Below, in pieces: positions 37,403-47,183 of a stretch of 50,331 bases of DNA. The DNA lies in the NCBI GenBank assembly GCA_015655145.1, contig JAATFO010000025.1:1-50331 (forward strand). The letters run 5' to 3'. The stretch's first letter is position 1; each line of letters opens with the position of its first letter. The notes beneath the pieces are model-generated. The model was not told the DNA's origin. It saw only the letters and a list, made by a program, of their open reading frames with translations, and did not search any database. Source of the stretch: Enterobacterales bacterium (GTDB taxonomy: Bacteria; Pseudomonadota; Gammaproteobacteria; Enterobacterales; Enterobacteriaceae). A program made the position numbers and the translations under genes.

Positions 37403-39237
37403 CAATAATGCGTGCGCTATTGCGCCAGGCGGTAGAAAAACATCTGATACGCCCGCTTGATTTACACTTTGCTCTCCTGCTGGCCGATGATGCGCATCCG
37501 GCGTTAATGCTGGCCGCCGCCTGTGTCAGTGCCGAAGCGGGTGAAGGACATGTTTGTTTACCCCTCGACAGCTTCAACGATATACCGATCTTCGCCGGAC
37601 GTCATCCTGAACTGGCGTCAGCCCTGCGGCAGGCCGCCGGGGCGCCAGTTGACTGGTCAGAGATCCTGGTGAAAAGTCCTGCGGTGGGTGATGGTTCGTC
37701 ACCGACGCCATTAGTGTTGACGCAACATCGTCTTTATTTGCACCGAATGTGGTGCAGTGAGGAGCAGGTTGTGCGTTTCATTACCGGAGCGAATGCAACA
37801 GTAGCTGCTGAAGATCCTCGCCGGCGTGAGGTCCTTGATACGTTGTTCGGGCAACAGCCAGATGACTGGCAAAAAATAGCGGCGGCGGTAGCCATCACTC
37901 GTCAGGTTTCGGTGATTTCCGGTGGTCCCGGCACCGGGAAAACCACCACAGTAGCGAAATTGCTGGCGGCATTGATTCGCCTGGCGGCGGGACGATTGCG
38001 CATTCAACTGGCGGCACCGACAGGTAAAGCGGCGGCGCGATTAACCGGCTCTCTGGGATTGGCTATCCAAAATCTGGCCCTGGATGAAGCGGAGAAAGCG
38101 CAATTTCCCATGGAAGCGACCACATTACACCGTTTGCTGGGAGCGCAAATTAACAGTCAACATATGCGCTATCACGCGGGTAACCCACTGCATCTTGATG
38201 TGCTGGTGGTGGATGAAGCATCAATGGTTGATTTACCGATGATGTCCCGGCTGATTGCTGCTCTGCCCGGGCACGCGCGGGTGATTTTCCTCGGGGATCG
38301 TGACCAACTGGCTTCGGTGGAGGCGGGTGCGGTACTGGGCGATATCTGTCGTTGTGCTGAAGCGGGTTACAGCGTTGCGCGCGCCGCTGAATTGTCACAA
38401 TTAACGGGATGCCAAATCACCGGGCAGGACAACAAGAGTACCGGCAAGGTGCGTGATAGCATTTGCCTGCTGCGCAAAAGTTACCGCTTTACGGCGACAT
38501 CAGGGATTGGGCAACTGGCGCAAGCCGTCAATGCGGGTGATGTGAAAAAAGTCAATGTCGTGCTCAATAGCGGTTTTGCCGACATTGCGCAGGTCAAACT
38601 CAATAACAGCGACATGTACCAGACACTGCTGGATGACTGTGCTGCATGCTATGGCGAGTATTTGCAGCGGATTCATCATGGTGCGCCGCCGAGTGAGGTG
38701 ATGGCGGTATTTGGTCGTTATCAGTTGCTCTGTGCCTTGCGTGACGGCCCTTTTGGTGTCACCGGACTCAATGAGCGCATTGAACATATGCTGACAAAAA
38801 AGCGATTGATTCAGCGTTCGCCTGCGCAAAGCAATAAATGGTACCCTGGTCGGCCGGTTATGATTGCCCGCAATGACAGTACGCTGGGACTGTTTAATGG
38901 GGATATCGGCATTGCGATGGCAGATAACGCTGGCATGCTGAAAGTGTTCTTTCCGTTACCGGATGGCAGTATTAAAGCCGTACAACCCAGTCGTTTGCCC
39001 TTGCATGAAACGGCTTACGCCATGACAGTGCATAAATCGCAGGGATCAGAATTCGCCCATACGGCCCTGGTTCTGCCTAATCACTTTCTCCCGGTACTGA
39101 CTCGGGAACTGGTTTACACCGCGATCACCCGTGCCAGGCAACAATTAACGTTATATGCCGACCCGCAGGTTTTTGCGCAAGCGGTGATGATGCGGACTCA
39201 ACGGCGCAGTGGTCTGGCGGAGAGGTTAATGCAGTGA
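37399..39237 (+). CDS. recD: Exodeoxyribonuclease V alpha subunit RecD
   Basis: RecD is the fast 5'-3' helicase of RecBCD. The 612 residues match E. coli (608). Walker A is SGGPGTGKTTT with Lys181; VLVVDEASMVDLPMMSRL is the Walker B region. The end has AYAMTVHKSQGSEFAHTALV and VYTAITRARQQLTLY (motifs V and VI). It overlaps recB by ATGA. Downstream lies an insertion not found between recD and argA in E. coli. Confidence 0.97.
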   Translation: MTIMRALLRQAVEKHLIRPLDLHFALLLADDAHPALMLAAACVSAEAGEGHVCLPLDSFNDIPIFAGRHPELASALRQAAGAPVDWSEILVKSPAVGDGSSPTPLVLTQHRLYLHRMWCSEEQVVRFITGANATVAAEDPRRREVLDTLFGQQPDDWQKIAAAVAITRQVSVISGGPGTGKTTTVAKLLAALIRLAAGRLRIQLAAPTGKAAARLTGSLGLAIQNLALDEAEKAQFPMEATTLHRLLGAQINSQHMRYHAGNPLHLDVLVVDEASMVDLPMMSRLIAALPGHARVIFLGDRDQLASVEAGAVLGDICRCAEAGYSVARAAELSQLTGCQITGQDNKSTGKVRDSICLLRKSYRFTATSGIGQLAQAVNAGDVKKVNVVLNSGFADIAQVKLNNSDMYQTLLDDCAACYGEYLQRIHHGAPPSEVMAVFGRYQLLCALRDGPFGVTGLNERIEHMLTKKRLIQRSPAQSNKWYPGRPVMIARNDSTLGLFNGDIGIAMADNAGMLKVFFPLPDGSIKAVQPSRLPLHETAYAMTVHKSQGSEFAHTALVLPNHFLPVLTRELVYTAITRARQQLTLYADPQVFAQAVMMRTQRRSGLAERLMQ

Positions 39238-39268
39238 TTTTATCCCGGTCATTTTTCACGCTATTGGT

Positions 39269-39313
39269 GCGCGTTCCCCCGAATCACCTGTTCAGGTCGG
39301 TGGGGTTTCGCGC
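39269..39313. other. Extended interrupted hairpin after recD
   Basis: Three nested pairs occur: GCGCG/CGCGC (39269-39273 with 39309-39313), CCCC/GGGG, and ACCTG/CAGGT (39286-39290 with 39293-39297, 2-nt gap). The structure lies 32 bp after the recD stop and may end recD transcription or protect the message 3' end. There is no T-run directly after it. Confidence 0.4.
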
Positions 39314-39390
39314 ATATTTCCCCGAAAATTGTCACCTGATGTCAAAAAAAATTTATTATCAGTCGGTTAAATATTAAAACAGGCTGAATA

Positions 39391-39409
39391 AAAAAGCCCC
39401 GGAGGGCTT
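39391..39409 (-). terminator. Rho-independent terminator of the hcp locus
   Basis: AAGCCC (39394-39399) and GGGCTT (39404-39409) form a 6-bp stem with a 4-nt loop. On the minus strand it runs directly into a T-tract (plus-strand A-run ending at 39395). It lies 5 bp after the hcp stop at 39414. Confidence 0.85.
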
Positions 39410-39413
39410 GTGT

Positions 39414-39899
39414 CTACGCGGTGGAGCGCTGGTTCCATGCGTCATGCGCGAGCAAATTGCCGTCTTTATACAGGTGGGTGATCTTCTCGTAGTTCAGTGC
39501 GACTTCTTCCATGTGGCCTGTCCCTGGACATCCCCGCGTGTCGTGCATTACCGGGCTGGCAGAAATCACTTTCACATTTTCCCGCGTGATTCGGTAATAC
39601 TCGACTTCCTGCTCGGCATCGTTAATGTGATAGAAGCGAAATTCAGCGGATTTTAGCGTCTGGCCTGTCGCCGCAGCCTTAAAGAGATACGGGGAAGAAC
39701 TATCAAGTTCTTTGGTGAACTGGAAAGGTGAATGTTGACGAGTTCCCGTAACCTTTCCTGTCATAGGGTCTGTGGGGATTATTAAGCTATGGTGCAATCC
39801 TCTAAGCTCCAGGCTTCCTTATCGGTCTTGCACATCGGAAGAACCGCGGATCACTGAGCCGCCGTCATCGGTCAAAAATAAGTGAACAGGTACAGCCAT
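39414..39899 (-). pseudogene. hcp: Type VI secretion tube protein Hcp with one in-frame stop
   Basis: Hcp forms the hexameric tube of type VI secretion systems and can carry effectors. Read from the ATG at 39899 (GGAGCG just upstream), the frame encodes MAVPVHLFLTDDGGSVIRGS, then meets TAA at 39819-39821 as codon 27, where this Hcp class usually has Glu. It then runs open to the normal stop, through IPTDPMTGKVTGTRQHSPF, SSSPYLFKAAATGQTLKSA and a final DGNLLAHDAWNQRSTA. The full frame is 162 codons, the usual length, so one point change separates it from an intact gene. Restart at an internal TTG (39797) would give only the C-terminal 127 residues. No other type VI structural gene is in the window. 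DUF1493 lies 21 nt upstream and a terminator directly follows. Confidence 0.9.
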
Positions 39900-39920
39900 T
39901 TAAACGCTCCTTGCTTGTGT

Positions 39921-40247
39921 TTAGTCGTACAACCATTTCCCGGCTTTTGCTGATTCGATCAACATGCCGATAGTGAAATCTGGTACAGGTATGGGCGGGG
40001 ATTTTTTGAAGGGGTTCCACGAAAATGGTTCATCAGGATAGTAAGTTTCAATTTTGAAATTACCCCGTCCAACATTGAATTTTTCGAAAAAGTCATTCAT
40101 CAGATCTTCAACTTCAAGCTCATCAATGCTCAGATCAGTATCCAGGTCAGTTTCAGGCGTTAACTCCACCTTCTTTAAGTTAAACAGATATGTGCCAGCA
40201 TAAGGCCGCACAAGCTCATAAACTCTCTGCTCGATACTGTCTACCAT
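39921..40247 (-). CDS. DUF1493-family protein
   Basis: The 108-residue acidic protein resembles the enterobacterial DUF1493 family, seen in LMNDFFEKFNVGRGNFKIETYYPDEP (split about residues 48-73) and the ending IGMLIESAKAGKWLYD. DUF1493 proteins have no established function. The small acidic body and the position directly after, and overlapping by 7 nt, an unrecognised gene, with hcp next, suggest an immunity- or chaperone-like partner (inference). It appears intact with an ATG start. Confidence 0.8.
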   Translation of the reverse strand: MVDSIEQRVYELVRPYAGTYLFNLKKVELTPETDLDTDLSIDELEVEDLMNDFFEKFNVGRGNFKIETYYPDEPFSWNPFKKSPPIPVPDFTIGMLIESAKAGKWLYD

Positions 40248-40794
40248 AACTTATCGTTGCCTCGTGCTATGGTGTTGTAGTCGCGTATGGTGCGGTAGGT
40301 AATTTGTGTTACATCAGAGGCAAGGATAATCACGCCGATCAAGGGAATCGAGCGGCCAACAAACGGCGCAATATTGTGAACCATGACACGACGAGCCGTC
40401 CACGGTGTGTAACCGCCAAGCCAGGTAGGTAATGAGATGCCAAAGGGGAATTTTGTTTTCCCGAATACAGCTCTTGCTCCTTTGGAAGCGTAAGACGTAC
40501 CTTTGGTAGCATTGGCTAACTTACCTCTTGTGCCTAAGTTGTTTCTCCCTGAGACAATGGCGACAACAGCACCAAAATCAGCTACGCCAATACCGAATTG
40601 ACCTGCTGTATTCTCACAAAAAATCATAAATAGAAGTTCAGCTGCGGTTAGATTTGATTTTCCCGCATAGAAGTATGTTCCGTTTAGTTCCTCGACGGTA
40701 TCCCTTGATTTCCCTATTTTTTTGATCTTATGTTTCGCCAATAATAACGTCACGTGCGTTATTTGGCCAACACCCGCGTGGCCAGGTGCTATGT

Positions 40795-40804
<10 letters not shown>
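40241..40804 (-). pseudogene. Unrecognised gene, probably N-terminally truncated, effector-like position
   Basis: The 187-residue frame begins at a TTG; the open frame upstream runs only into resolvase-remnant sequence before a TAA, so the original start seems lost. Visible text includes PGHAGVGQITHVTLLLAKH, TYFYAGKSNLTAAELLFMIF and a hydrophobic segment PLIGVIILASDVTQITYRTI near the C-terminus. A glycine-rich middle (FGIGVADFGAVVAIVSG) is also weakly hydrophobic. I do not recognise a catalytic motif. Gene order (this, DUF1493, hcp) and the 7-nt overlap suggest a type VI cargo or associated protein, as inference only. It could still be expressed if the TTG is used. Confidence 0.5.
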
Positions 40805-42422
<1,618 letters not shown>

Positions 42423-42435
42423 GGCAAACCCTCAT

Positions 42436-42470
42436 TGCATTTTTATTCGAATTTTTTGTATTTTTATTCT
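42436..42470 (-). promoter_or_regulatory. Pair of ARG boxes (ArgR operator) for argA
   Basis: TGCATTTTTATTCG (42436-42449) and TGTATTTTTATTCT (42457-42470) each match the core TGAATWWWWATTCA at 12 of 14 positions. They are exactly 21 bp apart, the standard spacing of tandem ARG boxes bound by hexameric ArgR-arginine. They lie 14-48 bp upstream of the argA GTG. Confidence 0.85.
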
Positions 42471-42655
42471 TTTATTGGTCCGATGCAAGCGGCAATTAGC
42501 ATTGGATACTGCCGGAAAAATATCGGCTGTAATGCTAATATGCTGCATTCTCTCGATTTTTCGAGGTGACAGGAATCAGGCGATTGGGTAAAGTTTTCGC
42601 CACATTGTTATTTTTTGGTTATTTTTTAGACAAATCACAGTATTGCTGGAGCGGG

Positions 42656-43900
42656 ATGTCCGAATCAACTATTCACCTTTGTCGCCGCCGGTTGTTACAA
42701 GGCGCCGGCGCGCTCTGGTTACTTAGCGTAAGCCGGATTGGTCAGGCTGCCAGTGGCAGCGTGATTGCAGTGCGAATCTGGCCGTCATCCACCTATTCGC
42801 GTCTGACCGTTGAATCCACAACCCCACTGAAGTATCGACAGTTCGCGCTGGACAATCCACCGCGGGTGGTCATCGATGTTGAAGATCTGCATCTTAATCA
42901 TGTGCTGCAAGGTGTGGGTAAAAAAGTGCGGCAAGACGATCCTTATATAAAGGAAGCCCGTGTTGGTCAGTTTGATGCCAATACGGTGCGTATCGTGTTA
43001 GTGCTAAAACAGCGTGTCGCGCCGCGGGTGTTTACGCTTGCGCCGGTGGCTGGAATCAAGGCGCGTCTGGTGGTCGATCTCTATGCTGTTCAGGGCGGCA
43101 ACGAAGACGATCCGCTACTGGCATTGCTGAAAGAATACAATCAGGGTGATCTGGAGCAGCCACAACCGGCAGAGATGCCTCTGCCAGGTAAAGCCGGACG
43201 TGATCGGCCGATTGTTATCATGATCGATCCCGGTCATGGTGGGGAAGATCCTGGCGCACAAGGGAAACTTAAAACACGTGAGAAAGATATTGTGCTGAAG
43301 ATTGGCCGACGGCTGAAAGCCTTGATCGATAAAGAACCAACGATGCACGCTTTGATGACGCGCAATGAAGATGTCTTTATTCCGCTGAAAGTGCGGGTGG
43401 CAAAAGCGCGTAAACAACGCGCCGATCTGTTTATTTCGATCCATGCAGATGCTTTTACCAACCGGGCAGCACGGGGCGCTTCTGTCTTCGCCTTGTCGAC
43501 CAGTGGGGCCACCTCGGCGGCGGCGCGTTTTCTGGCGCAAACACAGAATGAGTCGGATTTGATTGGTGGTGTCAGTATGAGCGGCGATCGTTATCTTGAT
43601 CACACCATGTTAGATATGGTTCAGCGACGGACCATTAACGATAGCCTTAAATTTGGTAAAGAAGTGCTGGCGAATTTGGGGCGGGTGAATCATCTTCATA
43701 AACGCCGTGTCGATCAGGCAGGGTTTGCGGTACTCAAAGCGCCGGATATTCCCTCTATCCTGGTAGAAACCGCATTTATCAGCAATGTAGAGGAGGAGCG
43801 TAAGTTGCGCACGCCACGCTTTCAGCAACAGGTGGCCGAATCAATTTTAGCCGGGATTAAAGCTTACGTTGCCAGTGATGTGGCACTGGCGGATAAATAA
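42656..43900 (+). CDS. amiC: N-acetylmuramoyl-L-alanine amidase AmiC
   Basis: AmiC cleaves septal peptidoglycan during daughter-cell separation and is exported folded by the Tat system. I chose the ATG at 42656, with GGAG six bases upstream, giving 414 residues (E. coli 417) and placing the Tat signal [16 protein letters not shown] at the N-terminus. An AMIN domain follows (about 35-140), then the amidase_3 domain with [13 protein letters not shown] (zinc His), IHADAF (second zinc His) and the conserved Glu of [12 protein letters not shown]. It is divergent from argA as in E. coli. Confidence 0.96.
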   Translation: MSESTIHLCRRRLLQGAGALWLLSVSRIGQAASGSVIAVRIWPSSTYSRLTVESTTPLKYRQFALDNPPRVVIDVEDLHLNHVLQGVGKKVRQDDPYIKEARVGQFDANTVRIVLVLKQRVAPRVFTLAPVAGIKARLVVDLYAVQGGNEDDPLLALLKEYNQGDLEQPQPAEMPLPGKAGRDRPIVIMIDPGHGGEDPGAQGKLKTREKDIVLKIGRRLKALIDKEPTMHALMTRNEDVFIPLKVRVAKARKQRADLFISIHADAFTNRAARGASVFALSTSGATSAAARFLAQTQNESDLIGGVSMSGDRYLDHTMLDMVQRRTINDSLKFGKEVLANLGRVNHLHKRRVDQAGFAVLKAPDIPSILVETAFISNVEEERKLRTPRFQQQVAESILAGIKAYVASDVALADK

Positions 43901-43984
43901 TCATGTTGGCGATGTTAGCGCGGTCTTTTTCCCCGGTGGTGATAACAGCCGCCAGAGCATAGTCTGACGGCAAGTCGCCGTACT

Positions 43985-45007
43985 TTAGCGCCAGCCGAGG
44001 GCCGGGGCGATATGGGTTAGTATCGCCTCGATAACGTGCACATTATAATCAACACCTAACTGGTTTGGCACCGTCAACAATAAAGTGTCAGCCTCGGCAA
44101 TCGCTTCATCCTGCGCGAGTTGCGCGATCAGGGCTTCGGGTTCAGCGGCGTAACTGCGGCCAAAGATTGCCCGGGTTTTCTCGTCGATAAAACCGATCTT
44201 GTCGTCTTCCTGATCGCCCCGGCCAAAATACATGCGGTCGCGCTCGTTCACCAGCGCGAAGATGCTGCGACTCACCGATACGCGCGGGGTTCGGGTGTGG
44301 CCCGCTTCCTTCCATGCTGCACGGTAAGCACGAATTTGCTGAGCCTGCTGGATATGAAAAGGCTCCCCGGTTTCATCATCCTTGAGTGTCGAGCTTTGTA
44401 AATTCATGCCCAGTTTTGCCGCCCAAACTGCGGTCGCATTCGATCCTGCGCCCCACCAGATACGCTCACGCAGGCCAGCGGAGTATGGTTCCAGGCGGAG
44501 TAATCCCGGTGGGTTAGGGAACATGGGGTGCGGGCTGGGCTGGGCAAAGCCTTCGCCGCGTAGCATGTCGAGCAACACTTCAGTGTGACGCCGCGCCATA
44601 TCGGCATCGGTCTCGCCCTCTGTGGGCTGATAGCCGAAATAACGCCAGCCATCAATTACTTGTTCGGGCGAACCCCGGCTGATGCCAAGTTGCAGGCGTC
44701 CGCCGGCAATGAGGTCGGCCGCACTGGCGTCCTCAGCCATATAAAGAGGATTTTCATAGCGCATATCGATGACCCCGGTACCTATCTCAATGCGGCTGGT
44801 TTTGGCGCCGGCGGCGGCCAGTAAGGCAAAGGGGGAACTGAGCTGGCGTGCAAAGTGATGCACGCGGAAGTAGGCGCCGTCGGCCCCCAATTCTTCAGCT
44901 GCGACGGCAAGGTCGATGGATTGCAACAGTGCATCAGCCGCCGAACGGGTCTCTGACTGGGGCGAGGGGGTCCAGTGACCAAACGATAAAAATCCAATCT
45001 TTTTCAT
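43985..45007 (-). CDS. Luciferase-like (LLM) flavin-dependent oxidoreductase
   Basis: This is an FMN-dependent oxidoreductase of the bacterial luciferase-like superfamily. The 340 residues from the ATG at 45007 begin MKKIGFLSFGHWTPSPQS, the first barrel strand. The longer frame from 45052 adds an unlikely 15-residue leader. Also visible are GADGAYFRVHHFARQLSSPF, TSRIEIGTGVIDMRYENP and GGRLQLGISRGSPEQV, all standard for the family. The substrate is unknown. It is transcribed away from the SDR gene and starts the insertion next to amiC. No signal peptide; cytoplasmic. Confidence 0.92.
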   Translation of the reverse strand: MKKIGFLSFGHWTPSPQSETRSAADALLQSIDLAVAAEELGADGAYFRVHHFARQLSSPFALLAAAGAKTSRIEIGTGVIDMRYENPLYMAEDASAADLIAGGRLQLGISRGSPEQVIDGWRYFGYQPTEGETDADMARRHTEVLLDMLRGEGFAQPSPHPMFPNPPGLLRLEPYSAGLRERIWWGAGSNATAVWAAKLGMNLQSSTLKDDETGEPFHIQQAQQIRAYRAAWKEAGHTRTPRVSVSRSIFALVNERDRMYFGRGDQEDDKIGFIDEKTRAIFGRSYAAEPEALIAQLAQDEAIAEADTLLLTVPNQLGVDYNVHVIEAILTHIAPALGWR

Positions 45008-45462
45008 GGGAGTCTGGGTCCTTGTTTTCAAAATGGCAGACTGGCACCTCAACCGATCAGAACGTCTTCTGATCCAGACCAGTACTCACTTGTGATGACG
45101 ACACCGCGCGGGCAAGGCGAGGGGGATCGGGTTGTCAACGGCCAGTTTTGGCTGTTGATCGGATATCGCGGCGCGGCCACCGTGCGTATCTCTGCTTTCT
45201 GGTTATGTTTATCCCATCGTAATTCATCTTGCGTTGGTTCGCTACCTGCCGTGCAGCGGCAAAATTGTACATTGCGACCTTTTCACTGTGGAGCGCACTT
45301 TTCGTGCTCTGAATTTGGTAATGGGATGAAAAGAACGGTTCAGAAAGATACCTTCTATACTGTCAGGCGGCGTGTTCCGCGCAAGGCGCTGATCACCTGA
45401 CGATGCAGCGACAGAGATTTGCGTCTGTCCACGATGTTACCTGGCTACATAAATAAGGAAAA
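45008..45462. other. Divergent gap between LLM and SDR genes
   Basis: This 455 bp gap has no recognisable gene; the open frames within it resemble no family I know. Promoters for both flanking genes should lie here, but I see no convincing operator. Confidence 0.45.
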
Positions 45463-46224
45463 ATGATGACCGGACTGCTTTCAGGAAAAGTGGGGTTTGT
45501 CACCGGCGCCGCTAACGGCATCGGTAAAGGTATCGCCAGTGTGCTGGCTGATGAAGGTGCGCATGTTGTTATCAGTGACCTTGCCAGTGCCGCGACAGAA
45601 GGGCATGCCCTGGTTGCCAGGATCACCCAATCCGGGGGATCGGCACAATTTTTACCTGTTGACGTTACCTCGCTCAGCGACATTGAGACCCTCGTCGCGA
45701 CCACGCAATCCATCAATGGCAAGATCGATTTTGCCGTCAATAACGCCGGGATTGGGCCGAAGGGCACGATTGCCGAGAGCGATGATAAAACGTGGGATCT
45801 GACAAACGATATCAACCTGAAATCGGTGTTTCGAATTATGCGTGCCACCATTAAGGTGATGCGCGAACAACGTAGTGGCAGCATTGTTAACATCTCGTCA
45901 GTAGCCGGTATGACCGGTTTGCCCACGGCGGGCATTTATGCGGCGACCAAGCATGCGATTATTGGCCTCACTAAAACCGCCGCCGCTGAAAATGGCGAGG
46001 TGAATATTCGCGTCAATGCGGTTCTGCCTAATGCCATCAAGTCCAAATTGCTGGATGGATCCTCGGCGGAATTCATCAAGACGATCACTGATCCTCAGGC
46101 GATCCGTCGTTTGGGCGAACCAGAAGAAGTGGGGGCGGCAGTGGCATTTCTGCTTTCAGACAAGGCATCGTTTATCACGGGTGTCAGTCTGCCCGTCGAT
46201 GGTGGATATTTGGCCACTAACTGA
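45463..46224 (+). CDS. Short-chain dehydrogenase/reductase
   Basis: This is an NAD(P)-dependent oxidoreductase of the classical SDR family, 253 residues. The cofactor motif is TGAANGIGKG (about residues 15-24), with NNAG in the next strand. The catalytic Ser in ISSVAG (about 146), Tyr159 and Lys163 in YAATKHA are intact. The end DGGYLATN is typical. Asp after the second strand (VISDLAS) suggests NAD preference. AAGGA lies just before two consecutive ATGs. A fragment of another oxidoreductase follows 41 bp downstream. Substrate unknown. Confidence 0.93.
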   Translation: MMTGLLSGKVGFVTGAANGIGKGIASVLADEGAHVVISDLASAATEGHALVARITQSGGSAQFLPVDVTSLSDIETLVATTQSINGKIDFAVNNAGIGPKGTIAESDDKTWDLTNDINLKSVFRIMRATIKVMREQRSGSIVNISSVAGMTGLPTAGIYAATKHAIIGLTKTAAAENGEVNIRVNAVLPNAIKSKLLDGSSAEFIKTITDPQAIRRLGEPEEVGAAVAFLLSDKASFITGVSLPVDGGYLATN

Positions 46225-46265
46225 GTCGTGCTGCGGCCAGGTCAACGCTCGCTTTTAAACGCGCC

Positions 46266-46553
46266 ATGATCCCGCGGCTCTTCGTTTCGCTGTTGAGGCT
46301 GTTCGAACGTCTTTCCGCCGGCAAGGCTACGAAGATCACGGCCCACATCCTCGAACGTAGGGTGCGATCACCGCAGTTGCGTGCCGTGCTGACGAGTCAA
46401 TGGATGGATTATGGGGGGCCGCCAGAGCACAGCTCCTTCGCTATCCATGCCGAGATCGTCGCGCATTACCTGAACGGCGCCTGGTATCCGCAGGGAGGCG
46501 CCAGCCGTATTGCCCGCACCTTCGAGGCCGGGATCGCGCGCTCCGGGCTATGA
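46266..46553 (+). pseudogene. Fragment of a phytoene-dehydrogenase/retinol-saturase-like FAD oxidoreductase
   Basis: The 95-residue frame contains RSPQLRAVLTSQWMDYGGPP, then HSSFAIHAEIVAHYLNGAWY and PQGGASRIARTFEAGI. These are typical of the middle of COG1233 proteins (all-trans-retinol 13,14-reductase / carotenoid desaturase-like, usually about 500 residues). Neither the N-terminal FAD-binding glycine motif nor the C-terminal part is present, so it is a remnant. The text is more GC-rich than the core genes, suggesting foreign origin. Confidence 0.65.
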
Positions 46554-46637
46554 TGGAGCACAGTTCGGACGGATGATCCCGACTCGCCATTCCATCTGGC
46601 ATCGGAACAAACACTCACTCTCAGAAAGGTGAATAAC

Positions 46638-47036
46638 ATGGCAAAACGTGATGCTGTCTTTCCCGCAAACCGCCACGCTCTCTTCGAGGAGCATGGTTAT
46701 TCGGCCGCGATACGCTCCGGTGATCTTTTATTTGTCTCGGGTCAGGTTGGAAGCCGTTCGGACGGCTCGCCGGAACCGGACTTTGCCGGGCAGGTTCGGC
46801 TGGCCTTCTCCAATCTGGCAGCGACCCTGACGGCAGCCGGTGGCACATTCGACGAGATCGTCGACGTAACGACGTTCCATACCGATTCCGAAAGCCAGTT
46901 CACGGCTATCATGGCAGTGAAGAGTGAAATTTTCCCAGAGCCCCCTTATCCGAACTGGACGGCGATCGGCGTCAACTGGCTCGCCGGCTTTGATGTTGAG
47001 ATCAAGGTTATCGCCCGTATCCCAACAGTGCCCTGA
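46638..47036 (+). CDS. RidA/YjgF-family protein
   Basis: This is a 132-residue protein of the RidA (YjgF/YER057c/UK114) family, whose best-known members hydrolyse reactive enamine/imine intermediates. I chose the ATG at 46638, with AAGG eight bases upstream, over the GTG at 46629. Visible segments are SGDLLFVSGQVGSRSDGSPE, the near-universal VSGQ, and VDVTTFHTDSESQFTAIM. The Arg that binds the substrate carboxylate in true RidA (in the usual PARxxV context) is replaced here (PPYPNWTAIGV), so a different subfamily and substrate are likely. Confidence 0.88.
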   Translation: MAKRDAVFPANRHALFEEHGYSAAIRSGDLLFVSGQVGSRSDGSPEPDFAGQVRLAFSNLAATLTAAGGTFDEIVDVTTFHTDSESQFTAIMAVKSEIFPEPPYPNWTAIGVNWLAGFDVEIKVIARIPTVP

Positions 47037-47183
47037 CCCGGGCCTACATATCAGTCAGGTAATTTGGCGAATATCTCATGCGGATGATGAGAGAGTACTC
47101 CGTTGTCAGGCGCACTTTTAGCCGAAGGGGGCAGCAGCCTGAATTCCTGACTGTGCGATGTAAACTCGTTTACTGAGGAAACG

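Noticed and set aside
27457..39237. Chi-like GCTGGTGG octamers in and around recBCD
   Set aside because: Several occur, but this is expected in enterobacterial coding DNA and no clustering was evident by eye.
45092..45400. 102-residue frame in the LLM-SDR gap, considered as a regulator remnant
   Set aside because: Read in several frames on both strands; no helix-turn-helix or family motif could be supported.
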